A DNA stretch of 64,000 nt from contig NC_064048.1 of the NCBI RefSeq assembly GCF_932526225.1, positions 4,100,437 to 4,164,436 on the forward strand. The letters are read 5' to 3'. The position numbers and the translations under genes are program-made. Under the pieces are notes generated by a model. It saw only the letters and a program-made list of their open reading frames with translations. It made no database searches and was not told where the DNA came from. Of this stretch, positions 47,701 through 58,900 are shown piece by piece. Source of the stretch: Nematostella vectensis (lineage: Eukaryota; Cnidaria; Anthozoa; Actiniaria; Edwardsiidae). Numbering within the stretch: position 1 is the stretch's first letter; every line of letters begins with the position of its first letter.

Positions 47701-49441
47701 GACGGAAACCTCAACCGTTAAAAGACAAAAGAATCTATTAGAATTTGAGATATTTAACAGGCCATCCGCTCTTAATTATCAATCACATCCTCAAAGAAAC
47801 TTCCTATAGACACACTGCTTTCAATATTTTGAATTTTTTTTCGCGTTTTCCGTTAGAAATCATTGAAGATTGTTACGTAATCGACCGGAAATAAACTGGT
47901 GACAATGCGGCTTTAACACTCACTTCTTTGACTTGGGATGCCTTTGAAGTTGGTGTGGGCTTCTGTTGACATGTAAAGTGGTCCCTGGGGAAAAAGAAAC
48001 AACATTTAAAAACTGCTTCATTTTTGTTCTTTGATACAAATAGAGAAATGTATATATACTATTTTTATTTAATTTTCCATTCAGTGAGGTGGGGGTCATA
48101 TGCACCCTAGGACCCCTCAACCACACCCATCCCTAGGATCAGATACTCTACTCAGCAGCATCGCCAGAATTTTTTAACAGGAGGAGGCCCAAAAGGCCCT
48201 TTCAAGGCATTTTCTCCTGTATTTTAGATAATGTCTCATACATTTACTGTATTTTTGGCTGCTGGGAGGGGGCCTGGGCCACCCCCTGGCTACACAAGGC
48301 CTGCTACTTACATGTCTAGCATTCTCTCTGCTAATAGGGTCCTTCTGGCTAAGAGAATGAAGAATGGGGCGGTGGAATGGGTAGACAGTACCCGCCCTGC
48401 TGGTATCAACATGTACTGCTGCAACTTGCTTAGATCTTGGTAGAGTACCAGGAATGTCTTTTACAAAACCACTAGTTGCTGTCATGAACATTCCCCTAGA
48501 AAAAGGGTCATTTCCTGGAGAGCCTTTAGATGGTAGGAAGTGCTTCTTGGTGATGGAAGCATAGTTATCAGCCACCAGGGAACTGGTAATAAAAAAGGTA
48601 TTTCATTGATTATTGCTGATTAATGTTTTGACATCAGTAACATATACATACTCTGATTGGCTTATTACTGAGGTGTACACAATGGTGTCGCCAAAGATCA
48701 CATAATGGAAACGAGCTCAACCAGGGGGATTCTCAAGAAAAGTAGACAGGGGTTATCATCACATCTTTTAGGGTATTTAAATTTTGATAAACTGCCATCC
48801 CTTAGAGGGTGTTGAAGTTTTTTTTCCATTTTGCTATCCCTTAGGGTATAAAATTCGACCAACTGCTTTTCCTAAGGGGTGTTTAATGTTATATTTTCGG
48901 ATTCTGCCAATGCTTGAGATTAAACATTCGTTTGACCACACCTTATTTGCTATCTCTTTCGGGTAAGAATTTATGTTGACCATGCCCAAAGTGCCATCCT
49001 TTAGAGTTAAAATCAATAAATACATATAAAATACCTAACCCATAGCTGGGTGGTCCAGCTCATCATTCCAGTTTTACCACCTTCCCCACCCCACCCCCCT
49101 CATTCTAGTGGGCAATGCACTATTCTATAGCTGGATCTCTGTTTTAGAAGACTCCATGACAAAGCCAAGCCCCTCCCCTCAAAGTATAGACCCCCTCCCA
49201 ACTAGACCACGCCTTACCCCATTGCTGGGTTATCCAGCTCGTCAAGACGTCTGTTGTAGTAGACCCCAGGTCTAAAGTTAGACTGGTATCCAGTACCAAG
49301 GTGTTTCCCTGTCCGGGGGTTAAAGCCATCCTCCCCATAACGTGTTGCATACTCGGTGCAGTAGAACTTCATTACATTAATGTCAGCACCTTTGCTTTGG
49401 AGCATATGGGCATTGCCCGGCCCATACGGTAACCGGCCCAT
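41769..49441 (-). CDS. SAXO4: Stabilizer of axonemal microtubules 4 / PPP1R32 homolog
   Basis: Ten coding exons join in frame to 432 residues, close to the about 425 of the human protein: 49218-49441, 48312-48582, 47924-47984, 46945-47057, 46582-46653, 46123-46227, 44979-45082, 43526-43610, 42963-43057 and 41769-41937. The N-terminus MGRLPYG...NVMKFYCTEYATRYG, then GTGYQSNFRP and LDELDNPAMG, match the PPP1R32 start; later KEGSGFTHAY, LPVLSHGSERNTGFTHG and ETAETADTLRRFG follow the same order. Known homologs are ciliary/axonemal and can bind protein phosphatase 1. The region aligned with the human RVxF docking motif reads AVHV here, so PP1 binding may be lost. An acceptor-like GTTGCAG just before the ATG suggests a spliced 5' UTR. 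Introns are packed with MITEs. Confidence 0.92.
42010..42195. repeat. ATG/GGT/ACG trinucleotide microsatellite
   Basis: Runs of GATGAT, GGTGGT and GACGAC in SAXO4 intron 9, ending 9 bp before the target duplication of the adjacent transposon. Confidence 0.92.
42213..42828. mobile_element. 616-bp non-autonomous DNA transposon with 9-bp target duplication (Mutator-like)
   Basis: Terminal inverted repeats TAGTCCAGACCTGG / CCAGGTCTGGACTA. A second mirrored block, TCCAGTATTTATTGCATGCG, is directly subterminal at the left end and about 45 bp in at the right end. A perfect 9-bp direct repeat TTATGATCA flanks both ends (42204-42212 and 42829-42837). No ORF inside. A 9-bp duplication is typical of Mutator-like elements; that class is inferred. 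Confidence 0.92.
44215..44320. mobile_element. Single dispersed relative of the 79-bp satellite
   Basis: AACATTTTCAAAAACCATAA, then CCCACAATATTTCCTTG, TTTCTGTATCGTGCCCCCC, in the same order as the satellite unit at 39340-41215. Confidence 0.6.
44338..44653. mobile_element. Foldback element with ~90-bp inverted repeats in SAXO4 intron 7
   Basis: The left arm from TTGAACCAGGAGAACATAAG to GGCCTATTTTTAGA is mirrored by TCTAAAAATAGCCCTTAGCG to CATGTTCTCCTGCTTGAAC. About 316 bp and non-coding. Target duplication not clear. Confidence 0.85.
44745..44940. mobile_element. Dispersed repeat, family 6 (inverted, partial)
   Basis: ATTGGAAAACACATAAG, AACAAAGTTTAATACTC, ATATCGCATTGGA and CCAAGATGGAGCCGG match the copy at 41225-41420. 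Confidence 0.45.
45101..45352 (+). mobile_element. MITE family 1, full copy in SAXO4 intron 6
   Basis: 252 bp including TTAA at each end; inverted ends AGCCGCATTGTCACCAGTTT and complement. It lies about 20 bp from the acceptor of exon 7 and is directly followed by a family-6 repeat. Confidence 0.9.
45353..45605. mobile_element. Dispersed repeat, family 6, in SAXO4 intron 6
   Basis: AACGCCGCCATTTTTACGC, AAGTGACTCAAAGAATCC, ATCGGCTAATTCAAG and TTGTAAACAATAA match the copy at 22079-22310 in order. Confidence 0.6.
45760..46122. repeat. ~90-bp degenerate tandem repeat next to the SAXO4 exon 6 donor
   Basis: About four units with GTGTGAACCCGGCATAACGA, AGTTTACAGTGCGAT and TATATT-GCGC blocks. The neighbouring exon contains GCGTGAACCCGGTATTGCG, so the repeat seems to include exon-derived sequence. 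Confidence 0.75.
46345..46515 (-). mobile_element. Dispersed repeat, family 5
   Basis: TCCAAGACGTGCATGA, GGTTGCATGCATTTTA, TGTTCCTTAC and a poly(C) run: an inverted match to 20735-20880. Confidence 0.5.
47328..47625. mobile_element. Family-4 repeat followed by a satellite-related fragment
   Basis: AGGATTGGCTGAGGAGGGAT, GCACAGCCATAGGTATCATA and GGCCCACTTTTTTTTTC correspond to family 4. From 47570, CCACAATATTTCCTTGATGT TTCTGTATTGT matches the 79-bp satellite unit. Confidence 0.5.
47663..47916 (-). mobile_element. MITE family 1, inverted full copy in SAXO4 intron 3
   Basis: 254 bp including TTAA at both ends. The orientation is opposite to the 45101 copy. Its right TTAA lies 2 bp before the splice donor of exon 3 (donor 47918-47923). 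Confidence 0.9.
48155..48306 (+). mobile_element. Dispersed repeat, family 3, in SAXO4 intron 2
   Basis: AATTTTTTAACAGGAGGAGG, TTTTCTCCTGTATTTTAGAT and ATACATTTACTG, ending CCCCCTGGCTACACAAGGCC. It ends at the donor of exon 2. Confidence 0.65.
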
Positions 49442-51058
49442 GGCAACTGCAACAATAATATAAATGTTATAATGCACCCTCATAATAACAATTTAAGCTT
49501 AATGGATATAAACCATTTTTAACAGATGATTTTATTAACAAAATATTTTTTTAAGGTTCAAGATTTAATTAGATTTTCCTTCCCGATTTAATAAAAATTA
49601 TTTTGAGGGTCAGCATTCTTGAGAAAACTTCTGAGGTTGAAATGTTTACACTACTGAAAACAAAAAGCATCGATAAAATATAATATAAACAGGTAAAAAA
49701 AGCTATATATATCCACGTCCTTCAAGGTCCGTTTAGTATTTCGATTTCTATAGAAAACATAGGCTTCCGATTTGGGTTACAAGACAGGATACAGTATTGA
49801 CATTTTTAGTCCATGACAACTGATTGTGAAGGCGACTGCCACAATCAATTACACTCAAAATACTTTTATATACAGTTTTGCTATATAGTTTTTCCAAATT
49901 GCCGAAGTCTTACATAATAAGTCTTAAATAATATGTAATAATATGATATTCCGTTGTGTGCGGTCAGTGGTCTTATGTATCTGTGTTTCTTGACTTATTT
50001 CGAGAAAATAAAACATGTTCCTTGCGTAGAACAGTAGTTCAAATTGAGAAGGCAACAGCAGTGCGCCCGATAGGAAAGGCAAGCTTTTCCGGTCAGCGTG
50101 ACAAAATCACAAGTATCAATTTTTAGTTTACTGCAAATAAGTGCACAACAACAACAGAAAGTGTGAAAACGCTAAACTTTACCCCTCTATGTGCGCTCAA
50201 AGGGAACAAGCAAAGAATCACATCTGGTGACAAAACTGGAAATTCGACTCATTTCCTCTTTCGTGTTAAGACTAGAATTCATTTTAGCGTAGTTAAGACA
50301 TTAAAAGATATTTATAGGATGATGCCAACAAGTTTATAGAAATTATTGTTCCCGGGAGAACTAGCGCAGACGTCAAGCAGCATTTTACGCCTAGAATAAT
50401 GCAGTTTTCAGAATCTAAAGCGAGGAATCAGGAGTACACATATCTAGTCTATGATCTTGAAAATTCTAAAGTAATTAATTTACCCTTTTAGTTGAAAATT
50501 CGAACCGAATTCCACGGATGTTCCTCGAAAAAGTTGGAGCGTGCTTTCGAAGCGATGGAACGTTTACATCTGTTGGCCTGGTAACAACCGGAAACCGCGT
50601 GCCGATACCGCGGGCGCAGACTTCGCATAAAATAAATTTTTTAAAAACATCTGATATCGAACTTTATCCTACGTTTATTACTCTGTCTATTGTTGTCCAC
50701 TTTTATTAACAAAGAAAATATAATTTCACACCAGAATTTGTGGACGCTTTCCATAATTCTTGCAAGAGAACGATTTTTCTGTTGTCCCGAAATGGTTTCC
50801 CGACTTAGAAATGCATATTCGATTAATTATTTTAATACATTCGACAGTGTTTCCACGAATTCGACTTTTATCGGGTTTCGGTACCAAGAACTTTTCGTCG
50901 AGGTCAGACCTGCGAAGTGTAAATTGACTTATTTATCAAACAATAGATTTCAGCAGCGTGGCAAGAAATTTGCATAAACCATTAGAGTTCAAGCTCAGGT
51001 ACGATCACGGTGTACAGTACAACAACAGCTAAAGTGGCTTTTGTACCCAAACTGTGCA
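49442..51058. promoter_or_regulatory. Divergent intergenic region between SAXO4 and TYMP
   Basis: 1.6 kb between the start codons of two oppositely transcribed genes, so it should hold both promoters. No TATA box or clear motif cluster is seen. SAXO4 may have a non-coding first exon here. The ORFs at 50518-50977 have no support. Confidence 0.5.
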
Positions 51059-54000
51059 ATGTCGTCGTTTAGAATAGAAGAACTGATAGCTTTGAAGCGC
51101 GATGGTTTTGATCTAACAGCTGAACAGATTAAGCATTTTGTGGAAAGAGTTGTCGCCAAAGATATCGGCGACTCGCAAATAGGAGCCATGTTAATGGCAA
51201 TGTTTTTACGCGGTTTAAACTCAGAGGAGACCGTCCATTTGACACGAGCGATGATAGACACAGGCGAGCTATTAAAGTGGCCGGAGGAATGGAAAGGCTC
51301 GATTGGGGACAAGCATTCTACTGGCGGAGTTGGGGACAAGGTGAGTCTGCCGCTAGCGCCAGCCCTGGCAGTGTGTGGAGTCAAAGTCCCAATGATTTCG
51401 GGTCGTGGATTGGGCCATACAGGTTAGTATAAAGCCATATGATCAAAATTCCGAGGTATAATGTTTGTTTTTCTTATACAATGGTAACGGATTGCACCCC
51501 GCGATCGTGGCATTACTAGAATTACAAACAACTCGTGAAAAATAGTTAACACAAAGCACTCGGCAAAGTTTCTGTTTACAAAGCTCAGACTGAAACTCGT
51601 GTACGGGCTTCGCGCGGTCTATGAACCACGGATAAACACAAATCAAAAAGAAGAAGAAGAATAAAACACATTACAGTCTTTATTACGTCAAATCATGATT
51701 ATAGTAGGGGAAATTTTGTTCAGTCATTAGCGATAATTGTCGCGACTCGGTGACCTATCTATTGCCACCTCCTACAACACACCCCTGCCACAGGTAACCC
51801 ATGTTATTTATTCCCTTCATAGGTGGCACCCTAGACAAACTGGAGTCTATTCCTGGTTATCGCTTTGGCTTGTCCCCCGTGGAAATGAAAAAGTCGCTGA
51901 CCGATGTCGGCTGCTGTATCGCGGGCCAAACGGACACGCTAGCACCAGCTGACCGAGTGCTTTACAGCCTGCGAGATATTACGGGAACCGTGGCGTCCAA
52001 CCCTCTCATCGCTAGCTCAATCATGTCCAAGAAAGCTTCAGGTATGATACTTCTCTCTCATTTCTAGGATCTTGAGTGATGGAGGGGCAAGGGGCAGCTG
52101 GCATGGTTGGGGGGGGGGGGGTGACATATCAATCAGTGGCTGTCGTTTTTTTAAATGGCTGTCGTTTTCCTAATTGGTCTTCCCTGCTAGCAGAGGCCTC
52201 TTTTCTCTGTATTTCGCTGGGCTGGCGTTCGCGAAATACAGAGGAAAGAGGCCTCTGCTAGCAGGGAATAAATGGTCATGTCATCAATCTAAATTAACGA
52301 AGAGCCGGGGGCGAACGTGCGGGAGACCTGTGATATTCTAAAACGTTAGGAACTAGGCTACATTTCCAATATGGCTGCCAGCAAAATCGTAGTAAAAACG
52401 AATTACTGCAAGTATACTAGGAAATTATTGACTTACAAAGTCTTCCCTGCTAGCAGAGGCCTCTTTTTTCTGTATTTCGCTGGGCTGGCGATCGCGAAAT
52501 ACAGAGAAAAGAGGCCTGTGCTAGCAGGGAATAAATGGTCTGGTCATCAATCTAAATTAACGTAGAGCCAGGGGCGAGCGCGCGGGAGACCTGTGATATT
52601 CTAAAACGTTAGGAACTAGGCTTCATTTCCAAGATGGCTGTCAGCAAAATCGTAGTAAACACGGATTCCTGCAAGTTTACGTGGAAATTATCGACTTACA
52701 AAGGTCTAGAGCGATAAAAAAGCGTTAAAATGATTGAAGCGGACTCCCAAATATGGTATGTAATTTCTAATAAGAAAATCACCGAGCGAGCTAGAAAAAC
52801 GACAGAAATGGGGGGGGGGGGTGTTGCAAAGTAACAAATGCTAGATAGAAGTGCACAATAGAAAGTGTGCAATAGCGTCTATACCTCTTATAGCCCGCTA
52901 CTTTAAAGCCGCATTGTCACCAGTTTACTTCCGGAGGTCCGACGGAAACCTCAACCGTTAAAAGACAAAATAATCTATTTAAATCCGAGATATTAAACAG
53001 GCCATCCGCTCTAAATTATCAATCACATCCTCAAAGAAACTTCCAAAAAACACACTGCTTTCAATATTTTGATATATTTTTCGCGTTTTCCGTTAAAAAT
53101 CATCGGAGATTGTTACGTAATCGACCGGAAGTAAAATGGTGACATTGCGGCTTTAATCTCACAAAAGGCTTCGGATATGGTGTTGCTCTAGAGATTCCCA
53201 AGGTCTTCCATCGTGAGGGAGGGGGGGGGGGGGGGGTGGTATAACAGGGTAAGGTGGTAAGGGACAGAGCGGGAGATTTGAAAGGGGACGTTCAACCCTC
53301 TTATCAACAGCTCATTGTGTTAAAAAAAAAGCATAAGGTATACCCTAGAGGCTAAACGTTCGTTTTACCCGCCTCTTATCGCTCTCTTTTATCCATATTA
53401 GCTTCAACTATGTAGTCTTGTAATCCTCTTTTGTTGATGAATGATCTCATATTGTATTTCAATTCAACTCACCCTTATTTTTCTTGGAAATTCCTAGAAA
53501 ACCTCGACGCGCTTGTCCTTGATGTAAAGTGTGGTCGCGCCGCGTTCACGGCCAAGACCCCGGAACTAGCGCGCATATTCGCGGTCACGCTGTACAAAAC
53601 GTGCGCGGGCCTAGGAATCAAATGCGCCGCCCTAATAACTAACATGGACCACCCCATTGGTCTTACCGTGGGGAACTCGGTCGAGGTGGCTGAGTCGGTG
53701 CGATGCCTGAACGGTCAAGGGCCGGAGGATCTGCAGGAGTTAGTCTGCGCACAAGGTTCGTATCTCTCTATGGGTTTCTCACCCTCGCTGATATATGGCA
53801 CCGCGTCGTTTTTGCAAGGCTTTCGCAGGTCACATGGATACCTAGGACCCTAGAGAAGGGACATATTTATTAAACAGCTACGTGTTTTCCGCGCATTTTA
53901 TTCTTTTATTAGTGGGCCAAATTTGAATACGCTTATGTCATTCTGTTGGATACGGCCGGAAATTACGCTGGACACGCGTGAACGAGAGCCGGATTCGTAA

Positions 54001-54765
54001 AAAAATGCGTTTTCGCAAATTTCCGGATACGCGTGGACGGCTGAAAACGATTCGAAAAGGCATGGGGGGACGCATTCCCAAAAAAATATTTGCGGAAAAA
54101 CAAATTCCGGATACGTGTGGACATAATATAGAAACTACTGCTGCTTCGACACGCGCACCTAACTACACGCTAGTAATTGGCCCTTTTTTAACCGTCTATT
54201 ACAAACTAATTCAGGTGGTCATCTGCTCAAAGCCCTGAACAAAGTTGACTCAGCCGAGGAAGGATTCAACAAGATTAAGACCTCCCTTCACAACGGCACA
54301 GCCCTCAGAAAATTCCAAGAGATGCTATCCGCACACGGGGTTAGCCCAGACACGGCCAACGCCCTTTGCACCCCTGGAGCTGATCCTTATGTAGTATTAC
54401 CCCTAGCCCCTCAGAAAACAGAACTTCGGGCTAACAAACCGGGAATCGTTAGGGATATCAATGCAATGGCGTGCGCGTCAGTGTGCGGAAGACTGGGAGC
54501 AGGCAGGCAGAAGAGTACAGATGCGGTGGACCATAGTGTTGGGTTGATACTTCATGTAAGGGTTGGGCAGTATGTTCATAAGGGAGATGTGTGGGTTTGT
54601 GTACATCATAAGGGGAACCTTGACAAGGAGGGCATCGAATGCTTGGAAAAGGCGATCATGATCGTTGAGAGCGAGAAGACGGAAAGCTTACCAGTAGAGT
54701 CGAGAATTATTGAGGTCATCGACTCTTTAAGTGTTCGAAAGAGCAGCCTCTTTACTAGCCAGTAG
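51059..54765 (+). CDS. TYMP: Thymidine phosphorylase
   Basis: Cleaves thymidine with phosphate to thymine and 2-deoxyribose-1-phosphate in pyrimidine salvage; a cytosolic homodimer. Four exons (51059-51422, 51823-52041, 53498-53755, 54215-54765; introns all phase 1) give 463 residues, between E. coli DeoA (440) and human TYMP (482). The phosphate-binding loop [10 protein letters not shown] and the family signature [16 protein letters not shown] are present, the latter crossing the exon 1/2 junction. [20 protein letters not shown] followed by MSKK keeps the Arg, Ser and Lys that contact the pyrimidine in DeoA. The C-terminal domain has [20 protein letters not shown]. The ATG at 51059 gives MSSFRIEEL, the usual N-terminus; an upstream in-frame TTG at 51041 is not needed. 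All expected residues are intact, so it should be active. Confidence 0.97.
52180..52268. repeat. Near-perfect 89-bp hairpin, copy 1
   Basis: Arms of about 38 bp: TTCCCTGCTAGCAGAGGCCT and on to TATTTCGC, mirrored by GCGAAATACAGAG to GCTAGCAGGGAA. Loop about 12 bp. Confidence 0.95.
52443..52531. repeat. Near-perfect 89-bp hairpin, copy 2
   Basis: Same hairpin as at 52180 with a few substitutions, most of them in one arm or the loop. Confidence 0.95.
52903..53156 (-). mobile_element. MITE family 1, inverted full copy in TYMP intron 2
   Basis: 254 bp with TTAA at both ends and the AGCCGCATTGTCACCAGTTT inverted terminus. Confidence 0.9.
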
Positions 54766-55913
54766 TAAATTTTACCAATTAATGCTCGAGGTATGGATCA
54801 AAGTAGTATTTCTTGTATCTTGAAGGAGCACAGAAAAAAGAAATCGAATACTATCCATGCCCCTATTCCAGCATGGGACAGACTCAATTCCTCCCCTGCC
54901 CCATACACTAGGCAAAACTCAGCTGTAGCCCAGTCTCGATATACGCGCCAGTTCAAAAAAGACAAAAGTCAAGGCTCTCTCGTAAGTCTGATACATTCAC
55001 TGTAGATTTAAAAGAGCCTCGACTTTAAGTAATCGTTTTTAGGCATTGTTGGGCAAGTATATCGAACCAGGGCTATTGATAGGGAGGCAGCCCAGCACTT
55101 GGCACTCTTACCGGGTTTCCTAAGCGCATTTGTGCTGTATGTGAATCATGAGAGAGCAGTTGAAACTAAGACAAGCTTTCTTGCCTGATCAGATGGCCAA
55201 GGACTAAGCCCATATATTTAAGGCTAAAAACATCTGGTTTAAATACTAGGATAACTTGTCATATTTCCAAAGGTCTTCTAATGTTTATTCATTTAGTGTT
55301 TTGTAAAAAAATCGTCTCTAGTTGTCTGATGTAACAAATATTTTGATGGATTAAATGATGAAGACCCAAAATGGTTTGTGTCATAAACTTCTAACAACGA
55401 TTATCACTATCGTCTTCCTCCTAATTATAATATCCATCAACATCATCTACAACTGTATAGACCACAACTGTAAAGACAGCAGAAGCCATAAGTAAGGGTT
55501 AGATAATGGAGATGCGAGTGTTCTATGGGATTTAGGGCACTTGCTTCTCTTTATACCCCAAAAGCAATGAGCATCACTGAGTCCTTTTGTTAACTGGTAT
55601 CTGGGTATCTGTGTTCGCTGCTTATGCATTTTGCTGCAAATATGAGCCAGCCCATGCTAGCATGCTAGCCAGCCCTCATTCTGTCTTTTTGCGCAAACCA
55701 CAGAATTCCAAACATTAGAAAACAAAACATTACGAATAACCCCGAATGTGAACAAAGTTCTAACTTAAAACCCAAACAGTACAATACTCTGATTAAAAAG
55801 TATTTAATTCTTTACAAACACACCCTCTCAACACTTAGAATAGCACAGAAAAGCATGAAAGCAATTACAATGTTGGTAACACGAGCTACAATTCCACACA
55901 CACACAGACCAGG
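54766..55913. other. Convergent intergenic region between TYMP and ATP5PB
   Basis: Holds both 3' UTRs. A minus-strand ATTAAA at 55803-55808 is a plausible ATP5PB polyadenylation signal. No further gene is seen. Confidence 0.6.
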
Positions 55914-58900
55914 TTATACAGCCATTGCCTTGAGGTCCCTAATACATTGACTAATACTTTCCTTTTCCTGGGAGAGAAGAGATAGAACAAGGTCACACAT
56001 GAAGTATATTCAAATAGATTTTTACGTGGTAACAGAGGGAGTTATAACAAACACTGCAGGGGCACATCCTGGAGTTCAAAAAAAGGGGTGGCTGAAGCAA
56101 GGGTTTCGAGAAGGGGGGGATTCTTTGTACGTGGATTTCCTTGTTTTTCTTATTTTTAAGCCAAATATCTGAAAATAGGGGGGCCCGGACTTACTCGGCC
56201 CATCCCTACAGTTGACCCACTCCTGGATTGCAATTGTTTGGGAAATCTCAAACAGACGTGAAGCACTCAACCTGCGGTCTCATGCTTCTCTGATCTGCAC
56301 TCTAATTCTCCCAAACAAAAACACCTAGGTTTACCCTATGAAGACTCACACATTTCTTAAATAAAAAAGTTTGCCAAATCTATACATTTTCCTGTTTGGA
56401 CCCAAATTACCAAAAAAAAAGTCCATTTGTGATATTGCCATTTTGTGTAATGGTGGCCATGATGACAGGAGGCCATTCAATGCCCATGTATTCATAATGT
56501 ATTCTTCTTAGTCAGGCCACAAACCTTTACACTGTTCCCTTACCTGTTGGGGTGTTATGCTTTTGATGACTTCTTTCTCCACCCAGTCAATAATGTGGGC
56601 CTGCTCAACTTTGCGGTGGAATGTTTCCATCTCTACTTGGTAGTCCTAAGGGGGAGAGGCAACATAGTTAGACACAGTACAAAGAGCAATGGTCTGAAAG
56701 CAGGGGGGGGGGGGGGGGAGGGGAAATAACAATACAATACAATAAGCAATGATATAACAATAGGCTGACAGCAGAAGAGGAGGGGGGGGGGGGTGTTACA
56801 GTACATAGCAAGAAGACCAAAAATAAAAGGCAATTTTCAGAGGGGGACTAGTAACACAGAACAACACAGGGAAAGCAAAGAGAAATGGACTGCAACATCA
56901 CTTTGAGTTGAAATCGTAATTAGAGTTACAGTTTATGCTTGGTAGTGATTTGTAAATAGACAAGCCCAGCTCTACACAGCAACACAGTACAAAAGAGACT
57001 TACTAATCGTTTCTTGACCTCCTTGACAACATGGTGGACATTGTTGCGGTACTCCAACTCCATACCCATTACATTATTTTCCTAAACAAATACCAAATTG
57101 AATAAGCTCTTTTTGAATTATGTAAAAAGGTTACTTAGGGATGTCAATTTTTTTTTCAATATTTTTCCTTGCGCAAATATATATATTTTTTTGCTTTCCA
57201 CCCACCCCCATCACTTTTTGTACTGGTCCTTCCATTTCCACTCAAATGAAATATTATGTAAAAAAAAAAACTTTGCAAAAATTGTGGAGAAAATAAATCA
57301 GTACCTCCCCAAAGTGGAAATTGGAAATTCATGGGTATTGCGTTTGGATGGGAGAGTCTCCTTATATCATACAGTATATAGAAATTGTGTAAATCCTAGG
57401 GCAGAAATTCCAGGAGGTGGATGCGAAAAAGTTATGTAAGAAAATCCCTATATTTTTTTAGACAGGGCAGATTTCTTTCAGGGACTGATAAAAATATGTA
57501 TAAGTACTGTACTTTATTGCATATGGAGAAAGGAGGAAGATATTGAGTTACACTTCTCCAAGCCCATTCCCTTCCCCCTACCCCTGGCCCACAAGTAATC
57601 TACAAGCCTTTGTATGTATTTCTTTATCTTAATTCAAGGCTGATTTTAAAGCACCTTTTGTGAACACAGCCCTGTCTTGCTTTCTCACAAACGTACACCT
57701 GATATATTGATGGTAGCCTTACCCTCATCATTTCAATAATATCAGTGCGGCAGGACAACATGTGTTCAAGGTGTTTCTCATTGTCGATAGCGTCTTGCAG
57801 ATGTTTGATGCTGGCGTTACGGCCCACATTGAAGGCGTCCAAGATTTCCTTAAGCAAGTGTTACAGGGACTTGTTTAGTATAAAGTGTGTATTATAAGTA
57901 CAGTATGGTGGTACAGCAGGCCTATAACTGGTTCCCTTAGCCAAAGAAACATAATTCAAGCTTATGCAAAATGCAAAAGCTGTCAGACATTTTTTGGCTC
58001 AAATAGTTGACCATACATAGATATGGCACATTTTTTTTTATCTATGAAAAGAAAACCATAATTTAAAACATAAGTGAGGTAAACATTACAATATGGTCTA
58101 TTTTAGAATTGTGTAACAGCTCCATTTTTTAACTTCTTTATTTTTCTTTGAAATTGATGTTTGGTGTTAATAAGAATAGTCTGTACTGTACCTGGGATGT
58201 ATTATCTAGCATCTCAGCAATGGTATGTACTGTACCTGGGATGTATTATCTAGCATCTCAGCAATAGGTCCTCCAGCTTTCTTCATAAGCCAGTAGAATG
58301 TTCCTCCCATCACAGCTGCAATATATGTCTACACAAGTACAACAACCTAAATTAATTTTTTGAGGTACGGTAAGCATATTCAGGGATTGAATCTAGGGAA
58401 AAAGAAGATTGGAAATTTATGACTACTGTAGCTTCAAAGTTTCATTTAGATTGTCAAAATTTCAAGGCACAATCTTGGTAGAAATTGTTTATCATTGAAT
58501 TCTATGACAGGTACCCTGTTAAGCTGAAACATTAAAATTGCAAAATTGTTTGAATTGGCATGAGTTAGGAGACTAGAAATACAGTAATCCATGGAAAATG
58601 AAGTCAGTTCAAGTTAGTGGGTGTATTCAAAGGGAAAACAGGGTCACACAGTGAAATAAAAATAAACATGCAGTATGCATTTTTCGGCAGACAGAGAATG
58701 GCATGCACCCACTGATCAGGTTTGGAGAGAAACCCATATGTGCAGCTTCTGTATTTCAATTGTTCAGACATATTACATACATGCACAGCATCATATGTTT
58801 CCTTCGTCAAAGCCACCCTAACCATACCATACCTCTTCATGGATGATAAGGATCTCATTTGAGAGCAGATAGGCAGCAAGACCACCAAAGAACATCAATT

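Larger units (their letters stand above)
52125..52806 (-). mobile_element. Rearranged MITE family 2 copy with nested, duplicated hairpins (TYMP intron 2)
   Basis: Family 2 landmarks appear inverted: CATATCAATCAGTGGCTGTC at the left, then CCTGTGATATTCTAAAACGT, AAATCGTAGTAAA and GCGAGCTAGAAAAACGACAG at the right. A 262-bp segment holding a hairpin is duplicated in tandem (starts about 52179 and 52441). Confidence 0.8.
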
